In this document: positions 8,830 to 15,895 of the stretch, one piece after another | How the letters are laid out: each line of letters begins with the position of its first letter | Numbering within the stretch: the stretch's first letter is position 1 | NCBI RefSeq assembly: GCF_014651595.1 | Contig: NZ_BMXE01000006.1 | Coordinates: forward strand, 186,001-250,000 | DNA length: 64,000 nt | Direction of reading: 5' to 3' | Origin: Pseudovibrio japonicus | Lineage (GTDB): Bacteria; Pseudomonadota; Alphaproteobacteria; Rhizobiales; Stappiaceae | Translations under genes and position numbers: made by a program | The notes under the pieces: generated by a model | The model's database searches: none | What the model saw: the letters and a program-made list of their open reading frames with translations, nothing else | What the model was told of the DNA's origin: nothing

Positions 8830-9087
8830 ATGTTCCATCAGTATGGTTTGTACGGGTTCCACTTTTTTCCATTTCCAATAGTCCTCACTCTTCTGCTTTT
8901 CATCAGCTTTCTGATTGCCCGGTCCTACGGATATTTTGGTAGCGACCGCTCCAAACAGACTGAACCGCCAGAACCAACACAACGCAATTCGGAGGCTCTG
9001 GAAATCCTGAAACGCCGGCTTGCGAAAGGTGAAATTGACGAGGAAGAATTCGGGAAGCGTTTTCAAGTTCTGCGTCAGAACCTGTAG
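8830..9087 (+). CDS. Small membrane protein with C-terminal SHOCT domain
   Basis: This 85-residue protein has one hydrophobic helix near residues 12-30 (FFPFPIVLTLLLFISFLIA), a short polar linker and a C-terminal SHOCT motif (EALEILKRRLAKGEIDEEEFGK). SHOCT is a short oligomerisation or interaction motif found at the ends of many bacterial membrane proteins. The ATG at 8830 is strongly supported by AAGGAG 6 bases upstream; the frame extends 21 codons further but without a ribosome binding site. The function cannot be told from sequence. Confidence 0.75.
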   Translation: MFHQYGLYGFHFFPFPIVLTLLLFISFLIARSYGYFGSDRSKQTEPPEPTQRNSEALEILKRRLAKGEIDEEEFGKRFQVLRQNL

Positions 9088-9151
9088 TGAATGACAAGAG
9101 CGGCGTTCAAAGCAACCGTATTGACCGCCGTTTCTTCGCCCAAAAAGCCGA

Positions 9152-9167
9152 GTTGTCAGCTGACAAC
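9152..9167. promoter_or_regulatory. Palindromic site, copy 2 (perfect)
   Basis: GTTGTCAGCTGACAAC is a perfect 16-bp palindrome. It shares the outer GTTG/CAAC and central CAGCTG with the sites at 8687 and 11174. It lies 65 bases after the SHOCT gene. Confidence 0.45.
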
Positions 9168-9709
9168 CAGCAGAGTGAAGTTCTCACAATCAAGTCTAAG
9201 CCTACAAAGGCCGCGTCTCAGAACGCACTACCGCATCAATTCGCGAGTTGCACGTTCCTGTAGACCTCACTGTATCCCGACCTGATATCCTCCCAACACT
9301 CCCACTTGTACGCCACAGCAAGGGGATCGACAGTGCTTCCACGCAACTCGCGTTCCGTTGCTCCCCCGCCTTCTGTTGCAGTGGCTTGCGAAAACCAAAC
9401 GTTGTTTACATCGGAGTTTACATCGGAGTTTGCATCGAGATCGCGACAGTTTTTGCCAAAGTGTAATCATTGACTGCGTTCGTTTTCCCGCAGATTCACC
9501 GTGCTATAACTTTACGATACCGAGTGAAGACCGAATAATTCAGCTATATCATTGTGTTACTTCTGTCTCTCAGCGCCGACGAGAACAAGAACTCCTCGGC
9601 CTCAGCCGTCCCAGTGGACACTTTGTTACATCTGATTTCTTGCTGAAAAGTCGGGGCTGAGCCACTGTTTGATCAAGGTTGAACGCGGCCTCCGCAGACG
9701 CAATCAGCC

Positions 9710-9760
9710 GCACACTGCTGGTCCCCACGTACCCCCAACACCGCGAAACCAGCAGTGTGC
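9710..9760 (+). terminator. Long stem-loop upstream of MsrQ-like gene
   Basis: Perfect 13-bp arms GCACACTGCTGGT (9710-9722) and ACCAGCAGTGTGC (9748-9760) enclose a 25-base loop and are followed by ATCTAATTTTAATT. It could terminate a transcript from the left or act as a leader hairpin of the gene starting at 9793. Confidence 0.45.
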
Positions 9761-9792
9761 ATCTAATTTTAATTCAACGCATTCGGGCCACC

Positions 9793-10401
9793 ATGTCATA
9801 TATTCGATCCTTTTGGAATTCACCCTATACGTTCTGGTTTATTCTCGCTCTTCCGGGACTTCCAATCATTGGCAGCCTCCTGCGTGCAGGTGAAGAGTTG
9901 GAACCGCTGCTGCATCCATCCGGAGAGTTCTCCGCGCGGTTTCTAGTCATCAGCCTGATGATCACACCGCTCATGTTCGCAACAAATGGACAACGCTGGG
10001 TTCGTTGGCTCATGGCACGCCGACGCTATATCGGTGTAGCCGCAGGGGGTTACGCGGCTCTACATGTTGCCATTTACCTTCTGGACATGGGGGCGCTCGC
10101 ACCAATCATTGAAGACATGTTCAAAATTGGAATTTGGACCGGATGGCTCGCCTCCCTCATTTTCATTCCACTCGTCATGACAAGCAATGACTGGTCGGTT
10201 GCGAAGCTTGGCAACAACTGGAAGAAGATACAGAAATTTAGCTATGCCGCTGCTGTCCTGACTTTGGCCCACTGGGTTCTGGTTAATTTTGATTTCATTC
10301 CAGCCCTTGTTCACTTCATCCCACTGACGCTCCTGCAGGTTTATAGATACGTGCACCTCTCCAAAAAGCGAAAGGACCGTGAACGCACCGCTCCTGCGTG
10401 A
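9793..10401 (+). CDS. Ferric-reductase-like membrane haem protein (MsrQ/YedZ-like)
   Basis: This 202-residue membrane protein has about six helices. It carries the family pattern G-E-F-S-A-R-F-L then MITPL (45-60), and histidines inside helices at His91, His160 and His174, which correspond in kind to the haem-b ligands of MsrQ. Family members carry electrons from the inner membrane to a periplasmic reductase such as MsrP. No msrP gene is next to it, so the partner is unknown. The ATG at 9793 gives the family-typical length; the ribosome binding site is weak. A strong terminator follows. Confidence 0.75.
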   Translation: MSYIRSFWNSPYTFWFILALPGLPIIGSLLRAGEELEPLLHPSGEFSARFLVISLMITPLMFATNGQRWVRWLMARRRYIGVAAGGYAALHVAIYLLDMGALAPIIEDMFKIGIWTGWLASLIFIPLVMTSNDWSVAKLGNNWKKIQKFSYAAAVLTLAHWVLVNFDFIPALVHFIPLTLLQVYRYVHLSKKRKDRERTAPA

Positions 10402-10423
10402 TCCCAAGACCGGTCCGACCTCA

Positions 10424-10455
10424 CCCACCTTCGGCTTCGAAGGTGGGTTTTCTTT
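10424..10455 (+). terminator. Rho-independent terminator
   Basis: A 10-bp stem (CCCACCTTCG, 10424-10433, with CGAAGGTGGG, 10438-10447) carries a 4-base loop and is followed by TTTTCTTT. It lies 23 bases after the MsrQ-like stop codon. Confidence 0.85.
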
Positions 10456-10526
10456 GCTCTCCTTTTGTAGAGGGGGACAGTCCCTTCTTTCACAGCTAAG
10501 CTGAGCCAATGGAGGAGGGACCATTC

Positions 10527-11129
10527 ATGACCACAACGGATTTTCAGAAGATAGACAGCGCTCAACTTGCGCACCCAACAGCACTGAAGCTTTCACTTCC
10601 TGACCCACTGCCCGATGACATTCAGGAACTGTTTGGAAAATGTCAGAGTAAGCTCGGGCTGATTCCCAATGTGTTGATCGCCTTTGCACACCGGCCTGAG
10701 AAACTTCGCGCGTTCTCACAAATGTATAACGAACTAATGCTTGGTGACTCCAGTCTTTCCAAATTGGAGCGTGAGATGATTGCGGTTGCGGTGTCTTCCA
10801 TCAATTCCTGCTGGTATTGCCAGGTCGCCCATGGTGCGGCCGTTCGGGAGTATTCCAACAAGCCGGAGCTGGGGGAGGCCATGGTGATGAACTATCGTTA
10901 TGCCGATCTCACTAGCAAGCAGCGCATCATGCTCGACTTTGCAGTAAAGGTCGCCAAATCGTCCTCAGAGATAGGGGAGGGGGATCGGAAGCTGCTTCGA
11001 ACTGCTGGATTTTCCGAAGAAGACATCTGGGACATTTGCGAGGTGGCTGCGTTCTTCTCCATGTCCAACCGCATGGCCTCTGCAACAGGAATGCAGCCAA
11101 ATCCAGAGTATCACGCCGCAGCCCGCTAG
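10527..11129 (+). CDS. Peroxidase-related AhpD/CMD-family protein
   Basis: This 200-residue protein belongs to the carboxymuconolactone decarboxylase/AhpD superfamily. It has the redox motif SCWYCQVAH (Cys-x-x-Cys then His), preceded by the conserved Glu-containing helix LEREMIAVAVSS. Proteins of this type reduce peroxides or act as thiol-disulphide partners. The ATG at 10527 is preferred over one six codons upstream because GGAGGAGGG precedes it. The next genes are arsR and acr3 on the same strand, separated by a palindrome-rich intergenic region. A role in oxidative or metalloid stress is possible but only inferred. Confidence 0.8.
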   Translation: MTTTDFQKIDSAQLAHPTALKLSLPDPLPDDIQELFGKCQSKLGLIPNVLIAFAHRPEKLRAFSQMYNELMLGDSSLSKLEREMIAVAVSSINSCWYCQVAHGAAVREYSNKPELGEAMVMNYRYADLTSKQRIMLDFAVKVAKSSSEIGEGDRKLLRTAGFSEEDIWDICEVAAFFSMSNRMASATGMQPNPEYHAAAR

Positions 11130-11149
11130 GATGCATGGTAAGGGGTTTT

Positions 11150-11183
11150 AGCTGTCAACTTGGCTTCCAGAAAGTTGACAGCT
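11150..11183. repeat. Inverted repeat upstream of arsR
   Basis: Perfect 12-bp arms AGCTGTCAACTT (11150-11161) and AAGTTGACAGCT (11172-11183) are separated by 10 bases. The right arm overlaps the 16-bp palindrome at 11174-11189. The block could hold two adjacent binding sites for the regulator that recognises GTTGACAGCTGTCAAC, or fold as a hairpin after the AhpD-like gene. Confidence 0.5.
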
Positions 11184-11189
11184 GTCAAC
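11174..11189. promoter_or_regulatory. Palindromic site, copy 3 (perfect)
   Basis: GTTGACAGCTGTCAAC is a perfect 16-bp palindrome. It lies just upstream of a -35-like TTGCCA (11201-11206) of the arsR promoter. It is unlike the ArsR operator at 11224-11245, so a second regulator probably acts here. Confidence 0.5.
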
Positions 11190-11200
11190 ACAGAAATACC

Positions 11201-11229
11201 TTGCCAACCGATTACCATCAGAGTATATC
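11201..11229 (+). promoter_or_regulatory. Probable arsR promoter
   Basis: TTGCCA (11201-11206) and TATATC (11224-11229) are separated by 17 bases. The -10 box overlaps the left arm of the ArsR operator, so bound repressor would block RNA polymerase. Confidence 0.5.
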
Positions 11230-11245
11230 GTTGATCGACGATATA
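11224..11245. promoter_or_regulatory. ArsR operator 1
   Basis: Perfect 8-base arms TATATCGT (11224-11231) and ACGATATA (11238-11245) surround TGATCG. The site lies 11 bases upstream of the arsR start. The same core recurs in front of acr3, which ties both genes to one repressor. Confidence 0.75.
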
Positions 11246-11256
11246 CGAGATCCAAA

Positions 11257-11583
11257 ATGACAGACCACAGCTGTGTAACCGAATTTGCACCTACCTCATT
11301 AAATGAGGAGGAAGAAGAAAAACTGGCAATACAGGCGAAAGCACTGGCGCACCCCGCTCGTGTTCGCCTGCTCAAAATCATGGCTGCTCAACCGGGCTGC
11401 GTGGGCGGCGACCTTGTCAATTCAATCGGACTGGCACAATCCACCGTGTCCGAACATCTTCGTATTCTTAAGGATGCAGGCTTCATATTGGCGGAGGCCC
11501 AACGTCCGCGGGTTTGCTATTCAGTCAATAGAACCGAATTGAAGAGCTTCAGCCATCTCTTCGGAAAAAGCTTCTCGCTCTAA
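11257..11583 (+). CDS. arsR: ArsR-family metalloid-responsive repressor
   Basis: This 108-residue winged-helix protein has the ArsR core: [15 protein letters not shown], then the recognition helix [18 protein letters not shown] (58-75) and a C-terminal wing ([10 protein letters not shown]). It probably represses itself and the downstream acr3 gene until arsenite or antimonite binds. The usual ELCVCDL metal site is absent. The cysteines seen are Cys6, Cys48 (PGCVGGDL) and Cys87, so the ligand set would be of a variant type. Matching palindromes before arsR and acr3 support the regulatory role. Confidence 0.85.
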   Translation: MTDHSCVTEFAPTSLNEEEEEKLAIQAKALAHPARVRLLKIMAAQPGCVGGDLVNSIGLAQSTVSEHLRILKDAGFILAEAQRPRVCYSVNRTELKSFSHLFGKSFSL

Positions 11584-11598
11584 TATTTGCCTAAATAA

Positions 11599-11614
11599 AT
11601 CGTCGATCGACGAT
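11599..11614. promoter_or_regulatory. ArsR operator 2, upstream of acr3
   Basis: ATCGTCGATCGACGAT is a perfect 16-bp palindrome that matches the core of operator 1. It lies between arsR and acr3, directly before the AGGAGA ribosome binding site of acr3, so acr3 may also have its own repressed promoter. Confidence 0.7.
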
Positions 11615-11626
11615 ATAGGAGAAACA

Positions 11627-12676
11627 ATGGGAACTTTCGAACGCTACCTGTCCGTCTGGGTCGGTCTTGCGATGGCCTTAGGGGTAGGGGCAGGGCTCCT
11701 CCAACCGGGCCTTTTTCAATTCATCGGTGACCTACAGGTTGGGGGCATCAACCTGATCATCGCAGTGCTCATCTGGTTGATGATCTACCCAATGATGGTG
11801 CAGGTTGAATTCAGCGAAGTCCGCCACTGCTTCGCAAAACCGAGGGGTCTGATCGTAACACTTGCGATGAACTGGCTGGTCAAACCGTTCACCATGGCAG
11901 CGCTGGCCGTACTCTTCATGCGTTACCTGTTCGCCACCTTCATCGCACCCGACCTGGCTGACCAATACATCGCCGGTATGATCCTGCTTGGCGTTGCACC
12001 GTGTACGGCTATGGTATTTGTCTGGTCGTACCTGACCAAGGGCAATGCAAGTTACACCGTGGCTCAGGTCGCTACCAACGATCTGATCATGATATTTGCA
12101 TTTGCGCCAATCGCAGCATTTTTGCTTGGTGTCTCTGACATCATCGTGCCGTGGGATGTACTGCTGATCTCAACTGCATTGTTCGTGGCACTGCCATTGG
12201 GGGCAGGGTGGTTGACCCGAAGTGCTCTCAAGGACCAGGAACACCTTACTTCCTTCAGCAACAATATGAAGCCGTTTTCAATTGCGGGACTTGTTGGCAC
12301 AGTCTTCCTATTGTTCGGTCTTCAGGCCGACAACATTATCGCCTCGCCAGGCGATATCGTTTTGATCGCGATCCCGCTGCTTATCCAAACCGTCCTGATA
12401 TTCTACGTGACGTACCTTTGGATGAAGAAGTGGCGCCAACCGCATAACGTAGCTGCACCCGGTGCCATGATTGGTGCCTCCAACTTCTTTGAGCTGGCTG
12501 TCGCGGTTGCTATCAGCCTCTTCGGCGTAACCTCGGGCGCTGCTCTGGCGACCATTGTTGGCGTACTCGTTGAAGTTCCGGTAATGCTAGCTTTAGTGGC
12601 TTACGCAAACCGGACGCGTAACCAGTTCACTGAGGATACTGTGGTCGATGGATCGCCATTTCGGTCCAACCCATAA
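11627..12676 (+). CDS. acr3: Acr3-type arsenite efflux permease
   Basis: This 349-residue integral membrane protein has about ten helices and the Acr3 signature in helix 4, [19 protein letters not shown]. It contains the catalytic cysteine needed for arsenite transport. Acr3 exports As(III), driven by the proton gradient. AGGAGA precedes the ATG at 11627. It lies 43 bases after arsR with an ArsR operator between them. No arsC arsenate reductase or arsH is visible nearby, so the unit as seen handles arsenite directly or depends on a reductase elsewhere. Confidence 0.92.
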   Translation: MGTFERYLSVWVGLAMALGVGAGLLQPGLFQFIGDLQVGGINLIIAVLIWLMIYPMMVQVEFSEVRHCFAKPRGLIVTLAMNWLVKPFTMAALAVLFMRYLFATFIAPDLADQYIAGMILLGVAPCTAMVFVWSYLTKGNASYTVAQVATNDLIMIFAFAPIAAFLLGVSDIIVPWDVLLISTALFVALPLGAGWLTRSALKDQEHLTSFSNNMKPFSIAGLVGTVFLLFGLQADNIIASPGDIVLIAIPLLIQTVLIFYVTYLWMKKWRQPHNVAAPGAMIGASNFFELAVAVAISLFGVTSGAALATIVGVLVEVPVMLALVAYANRTRNQFTEDTVVDGSPFRSNP

Positions 12677-12775
12677 GACAGAGGGCAGGGGAGTGGTTTC
12701 CTGCCTTTCCCCTCAGGTGGATTTTTAACTATCTACCGATACTCTGGCTCTTCAATTATTTTCAAAGAGCCTATT

Positions 12776-13288
12776 ATGTCCCAAGTTCCAGTTTTCTGCC
12801 AAGCAACCACGGTTTTCCTGATCGACAAGAATTCTGAAGAGCCGCAGGTTTTATTATTCCGCCGCCTTGATCCCCCGGCAAACACATGGGGCCAGGTTGC
12901 CGGAGCAATTGAAGCAGATGAGACAGCCTGGCAAGCCGCGCTTCGTGAAGTGAGAGAAGAAACCGGTATTATTCTTGACGAGCTCTGGTCTGCCGACGCT
13001 GACATCCGGTTCTACGTGCCCGAAAAAAACAGCTTCTCAATAATCCCTGTCTTTGTCGCTCATATTTCCCACGATACTCCCATCAAACTCAACGGCGAAC
13101 ATGATGCCTATCAGTGGTTCTCTTTTGCCGATGCAAAAGCTCTGGTAAGTTTCCCCGGTCAACGCCGCATGCTTGAGCTAATCGAAGAAGAATTCATCCA
13201 CCGGACCCCAACGCCGCACCTTCGCATCAACCTATCCCAATCAGACGAAGATGACGGCTCCGATCTTTACGCCAGAGCCAGCCCATAA
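12776..13288 (+). CDS. Nudix hydrolase
   Basis: This 170-residue protein contains a complete Nudix box, GAIEADE then seven residues then REVREETGI (about 43-65), with all the acidic metal ligands. The surrounding fold (VFLIDKNSEEPQVLLFRR) resembles NudB-like dihydroneopterin triphosphate pyrophosphatases and other nucleotide-clearing enzymes. The exact substrate cannot be told from sequence. Its last 22 bases overlap the end of the convergent repC gene. This is a tight join and leaves no room for a terminator between the two. Confidence 0.85.
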   Translation: MSQVPVFCQATTVFLIDKNSEEPQVLLFRRLDPPANTWGQVAGAIEADETAWQAALREVREETGIILDELWSADADIRFYVPEKNSFSIIPVFVAHISHDTPIKLNGEHDAYQWFSFADAKALVSFPGQRRMLELIEEEFIHRTPTPHLRINLSQSDEDDGSDLYARASP

Positions 13289-14568
13289 AGCGATTTGTGC
13301 AGCGCGAGTTTGCCATCTTTTGCCCGGTCAACACAGGCGCGGAAATATCCGGCAGGGCGCGAAATGCCCTCCGGATCGCGCAGGGTTTTTTCAACAGTCA
13401 CGACCAGAACAGCGGCGGCCATTTTCTCGCCAAGGACCAAAATCGCCTGTTTCCAGCCATCTTCGGACAGGCCAATCGCCAATCGCATCTGTTCTGCGGA
13501 CTGGGAAAGATCAAACCAGCTTGAGAACGACATGCCCAGCATATCCTGGGTCTCAGTTGTCGCGCTATCAATCAAACCAATGGAAATTGCAGAAAGATGA
13601 TCGCTGAGACCCGCGTTTAATTGGGAACCTTGCTGCGCTACACCTTGCGTCGGCTTTAGTGACTTGGCAGGGAATTTGCTTGATTGGTCTTTTTCAAGAG
13701 CAATTTCTAAAGCTTCGTTAGAAGCGACTTTGGTATTTAAGTAGCCATCGGTAGATGGCTGCCGTTGTATACTATTTTTAGGAGTCTGATGGGTTGTAAT
13801 ATTATAAGGGGTGACATCAATGTCATGGTCGCCTGACATTTGAGCATATTCATTTGAATAGGTTGGGGTTTCGGCCACCTCTTCACTGTGCTCAGCAAGC
13901 TCTGTTACCACCACTTCATAGAGCTTTGTGATTTTTTCAGACCGCTCTACAACCAGCATTGGCGTTTCCATAAGAGCGTTAAGTTCTGTCAAAAACGCCT
14001 CACAGTCGGCCCCTTCGCTTTGCCCGGTACGGCAAGCATCGATGATTGCACGCGACAGCCGGTTGACCGTACGTTTGGCCTCCTGCTCTGCACGGACCCG
14101 TGCCTGAAATTCATTACCAATCCGCTTGATCTCTTCAACGCGCTGGCGCGCTGGAGAAAAGTCAAACCCGTATCCGCGGTCAATCTCGCCGCTGGCATCA
14201 TTGCGATAGATAAAGCGGCGGCCGGTTGAGCTATCGCGGTAGGCCAGGATTCCCACTTCAACAAGTCGCTTGATGGCCCGGATCACAGTACGCGTGGAGC
14301 GACATACATATTCGGCAAGCTTGTCATTGGAAATCGCGACCAACGGACGGCGGTCCTGTTTCCAGTCATCAGCCCGTGTCAGCCCGATCAGAATATCTAG
14401 AATATGATAGGCGGTTCCGTCGATCCCCAGGGCAGGGGCCGCCTTTTTAAGAGTGATCGCCACCTCGGCCTTTGTCGTTTTGACAATGTCATTAGCCAGT
14501 GCCAGACGCTGGCTCTCCAACATGGCGGGTGTCATTTTGCGGAAAGACGCAACACCGGTGCTTTGCAT
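13267..14568 (-). CDS. repC: RepC, replication initiator of repABC cassette
   Basis: This protein of about 433 residues is third in a repA-repB-repC order and matches RepC. The N-terminus (MQSTGVASFRKMTPAML) resembles the usual RepC start, and a winged-helix DNA-binding half follows (LSNDKLAEYVCRSTRTVIRAIKRLVEVGIL, read around residues 100-135). RepC initiates replication at an origin inside its own gene. The start at 14568 is chosen by similarity to other RepC proteins; an ATG five codons upstream (14583) is the alternative. Synthesis is expected to be limited by the antisense RNA encoded in the repB-repC gap. The 3' end overlaps the Nudix gene by 22 bases. Confidence 0.9.
   Translation of the reverse strand: MQSTGVASFRKMTPAMLESQRLALANDIVKTTKAEVAITLKKAAPALGIDGTAYHILDILIGLTRADDWKQDRRPLVAISNDKLAEYVCRSTRTVIRAIKRLVEVGILAYRDSSTGRRFIYRNDASGEIDRGYGFDFSPARQRVEEIKRIGNEFQARVRAEQEAKRTVNRLSRAIIDACRTGQSEGADCEAFLTELNALMETPMLVVERSEKITKLYEVVVTELAEHSEEVAETPTYSNEYAQMSGDHDIDVTPYNITTHQTPKNSIQRQPSTDGYLNTKVASNEALEIALEKDQSSKFPAKSLKPTQGVAQQGSQLNAGLSDHLSAISIGLIDSATTETQDMLGMSFSSWFDLSQSAEQMRLAIGLSEDGWKQAILVLGEKMAAAVLVVTVEKTLRDPEGISRPAGYFRACVDRAKDGKLALHKSLYGLALA
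13640..13870. other. Putative oriV inside repC (AT-rich segment)
   Basis: The central part of repC is clearly richer in A+T than its flanks, with runs such as GTTGTAATATTATAAGG and TTCATTTGAATAG. In studied repABC plasmids the vegetative origin lies in an AT-rich stretch in the middle of repC. No iterons are visible. The assignment rests on position and composition. Confidence 0.5.
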
Positions 14569-14680
14569 AGCAAACCCATTCACCCAAGAAAATCCGGGGT
14601 GTTATCCAAGTGAAATTGGGGATTTAGCGCCCGAAAAAGCAAAAATGCGCCACAAAGGGATTCAAGAAAGCATTGCTGAC

Positions 14681-14710
14681 TTGATTCGCACGGTGCGTTC
14701 GTCGTAGGAT
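14681..14710 (+). promoter_or_regulatory. Putative ctRNA promoter
   Basis: TTGATT (14681-14686) and TAGGAT (14705-14710) with an 18-base spacer lie on the plus strand, antisense to the repB-repC mRNA. Together with the terminator at 14770-14806 they would define a small RNA of about 85 nt. Confidence 0.5.
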
Positions 14711-14716
14711 GTTCGT

Positions 14717-14806
14717 GCTAAAGAAGGTCCTCGACGAGTGCTATTCACTCTCTTGGGCGACGATTTCAGGGCCTTGCTGATTGCCGTCAGCAGGGCCTTT
14801 CGTCTT
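14717..14806 (+). ncRNA. Putative repABC antisense ctRNA (incompatibility RNA)
   Basis: The 253-base repB-repC gap contains, on the strand opposite the rep genes, a promoter-like pair followed by a segment ending in a strong terminator. The terminator has an 11-bp stem with one G-U pair (14770-14780 with 14787-14797) and then TTTCGTCTTT. Position, orientation and size match the counter-transcribed RNAs that repress repC in repABC replicons and determine incompatibility. The start near 14717 is inferred from the promoter. The transcript has not been shown. Confidence 0.65.
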
Positions 14807-14821
14807 TAAGGGGCTACACCA

Positions 14822-15895
14822 TCAGGCATCCTCCCCCTTCGTCTCTTCGAATTCGGCAATTAGTGCCGGCATCTGCTTCAGCAAAAACGCGCCGAAATCA
14901 CTCTTCGTTTTACTGTCAACGGAGAACACCGTTGCTTTGTCTGTCCGCTTAACGAGCACGTGCTTGTTGCCAAGCCACTCAGAATTCTTCGTTTTGCGGG
15001 TATGTGCCGCAACAGCGACCTCACCATCGCGGGAGGCCGACTTGATTTCCAATTCAGCTGGCGTTTCCTGCAAGAGCTGGAGCACCTCACTAAAACGCTC
15101 ATCACTGTGCAGCTCGAGAAACGAATCCAGCCCGAACAGCGAATTGACGGCTTTCTCATGGTTTGGCGCAAGCTTTCCATCATGGAAGAAACTGGCCATC
15201 TCTTCCCAACGTGGCCGGCCGATTTTTGGCGCAGGCCCGATCACACGCAAAAACTCCTCAGGCATAGTTGCCGCAAGCTTGCGGAGTTTGGAAACCAGAG
15301 ATTTGTCCTTGCCAATCGCTTTAACAATCATTGTCTGCGGGTAGTCTTGCGCGAGGCGGAACACGAACAGACACGTTTCAATGAAGCTCAGGTCCTTGCG
15401 CTCATGGTTTTCTTGCCCCTGAGCCACCAGTAATTCTTCATCAGAAAGCTCTTTGATGACACCGCGGACTGGCTTGCCCAGAGCACGGCAGGCTTTCCAA
15501 CGACGGTGACCGTAGGCAATCTGGTAAATGCCAGCTTGATCCGGAGCAGGGCGCACCAGAATGGGAACCTGCTGCCCCGTCTCCGCGATAGATTCCTTGA
15601 GGGCTTCAAAGGCCGGATCAAATGCCACTTCCATGCGGTCTGCCACGAAGGACGGCTGCACCTGTTCCGGGTCAAGCTCCACCACATTTACGGAGGAGGC
15701 CATTTGGGAGTTGAGTGTTTTCAACTCTTCGCGCAGCTTGTCGCGTTCATCCTTGATCAAGTTGATCTCGGCAGCGCCGATTGCTCCAGAAGACATGCGC
15801 GGGCGCGGCGCAGTTGCATCGGCAACAAGGCCAGCCATGCCACCACCTGAAAACAGGGTGTCTAGTGCGTTTTTCCGGTCCTTAGCTTTGTTCAT
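14822..15895 (-). CDS. repB: RepB, ParB-like centromere-binding protein
   Basis: This 357-residue protein has the ParB/sulfiredoxin-fold domain with the YGHRRWKACRALG motif (128-140, the CTP-binding/DNA-clamp region of ParB proteins). A helix-turn-helix region follows (TMIVKAIGKDKSLVSKLRKLAATMP, about 190-215), then a C-terminal dimerisation part. It should bind parS-type sites and work with RepA in segregation and in autoregulation of the operon. The ATG at 15895 is chosen because it overlaps the repA stop as ATGA; a GTG five codons upstream lies deeper in repA. No parS of the GTTN4GCN4AAC type was found by eye nearby. Confidence 0.92.
   Translation of the reverse strand: MNKAKDRKNALDTLFSGGGMAGLVADATAPRPRMSSGAIGAAEINLIKDERDKLREELKTLNSQMASSVNVVELDPEQVQPSFVADRMEVAFDPAFEALKESIAETGQQVPILVRPAPDQAGIYQIAYGHRRWKACRALGKPVRGVIKELSDEELLVAQGQENHERKDLSFIETCLFVFRLAQDYPQTMIVKAIGKDKSLVSKLRKLAATMPEEFLRVIGPAPKIGRPRWEEMASFFHDGKLAPNHEKAVNSLFGLDSFLELHSDERFSEVLQLLQETPAELEIKSASRDGEVAVAAHTRKTKNSEWLGNKHVLVKRTDKATVFSVDSKTKSDFGAFLLKQMPALIAEFEETKGEDA

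Larger units (their letters stand above)
9088..9792. other. Intergenic stretch with palindrome, short tandem repeat and hairpin
   Basis: No convincing gene is seen here. The open frames on both strands have low-complexity or unlikely translations. The stretch holds a perfect 16-bp palindrome (9152-9167), a 12-bp unit (TTTACATCGGAG) repeated at 9405-9416 and 9417-9428 with a degenerate third copy, and a long stem-loop (9710-9760). Confidence 0.6.

Noticed and set aside
9405-9440. Short tandem repeat of a 12-base unit, considered as the start of a CRISPR-like or iteron array.
   Set aside because: Only two exact copies and one degenerate copy, no spacers, and no link to a replication gene.
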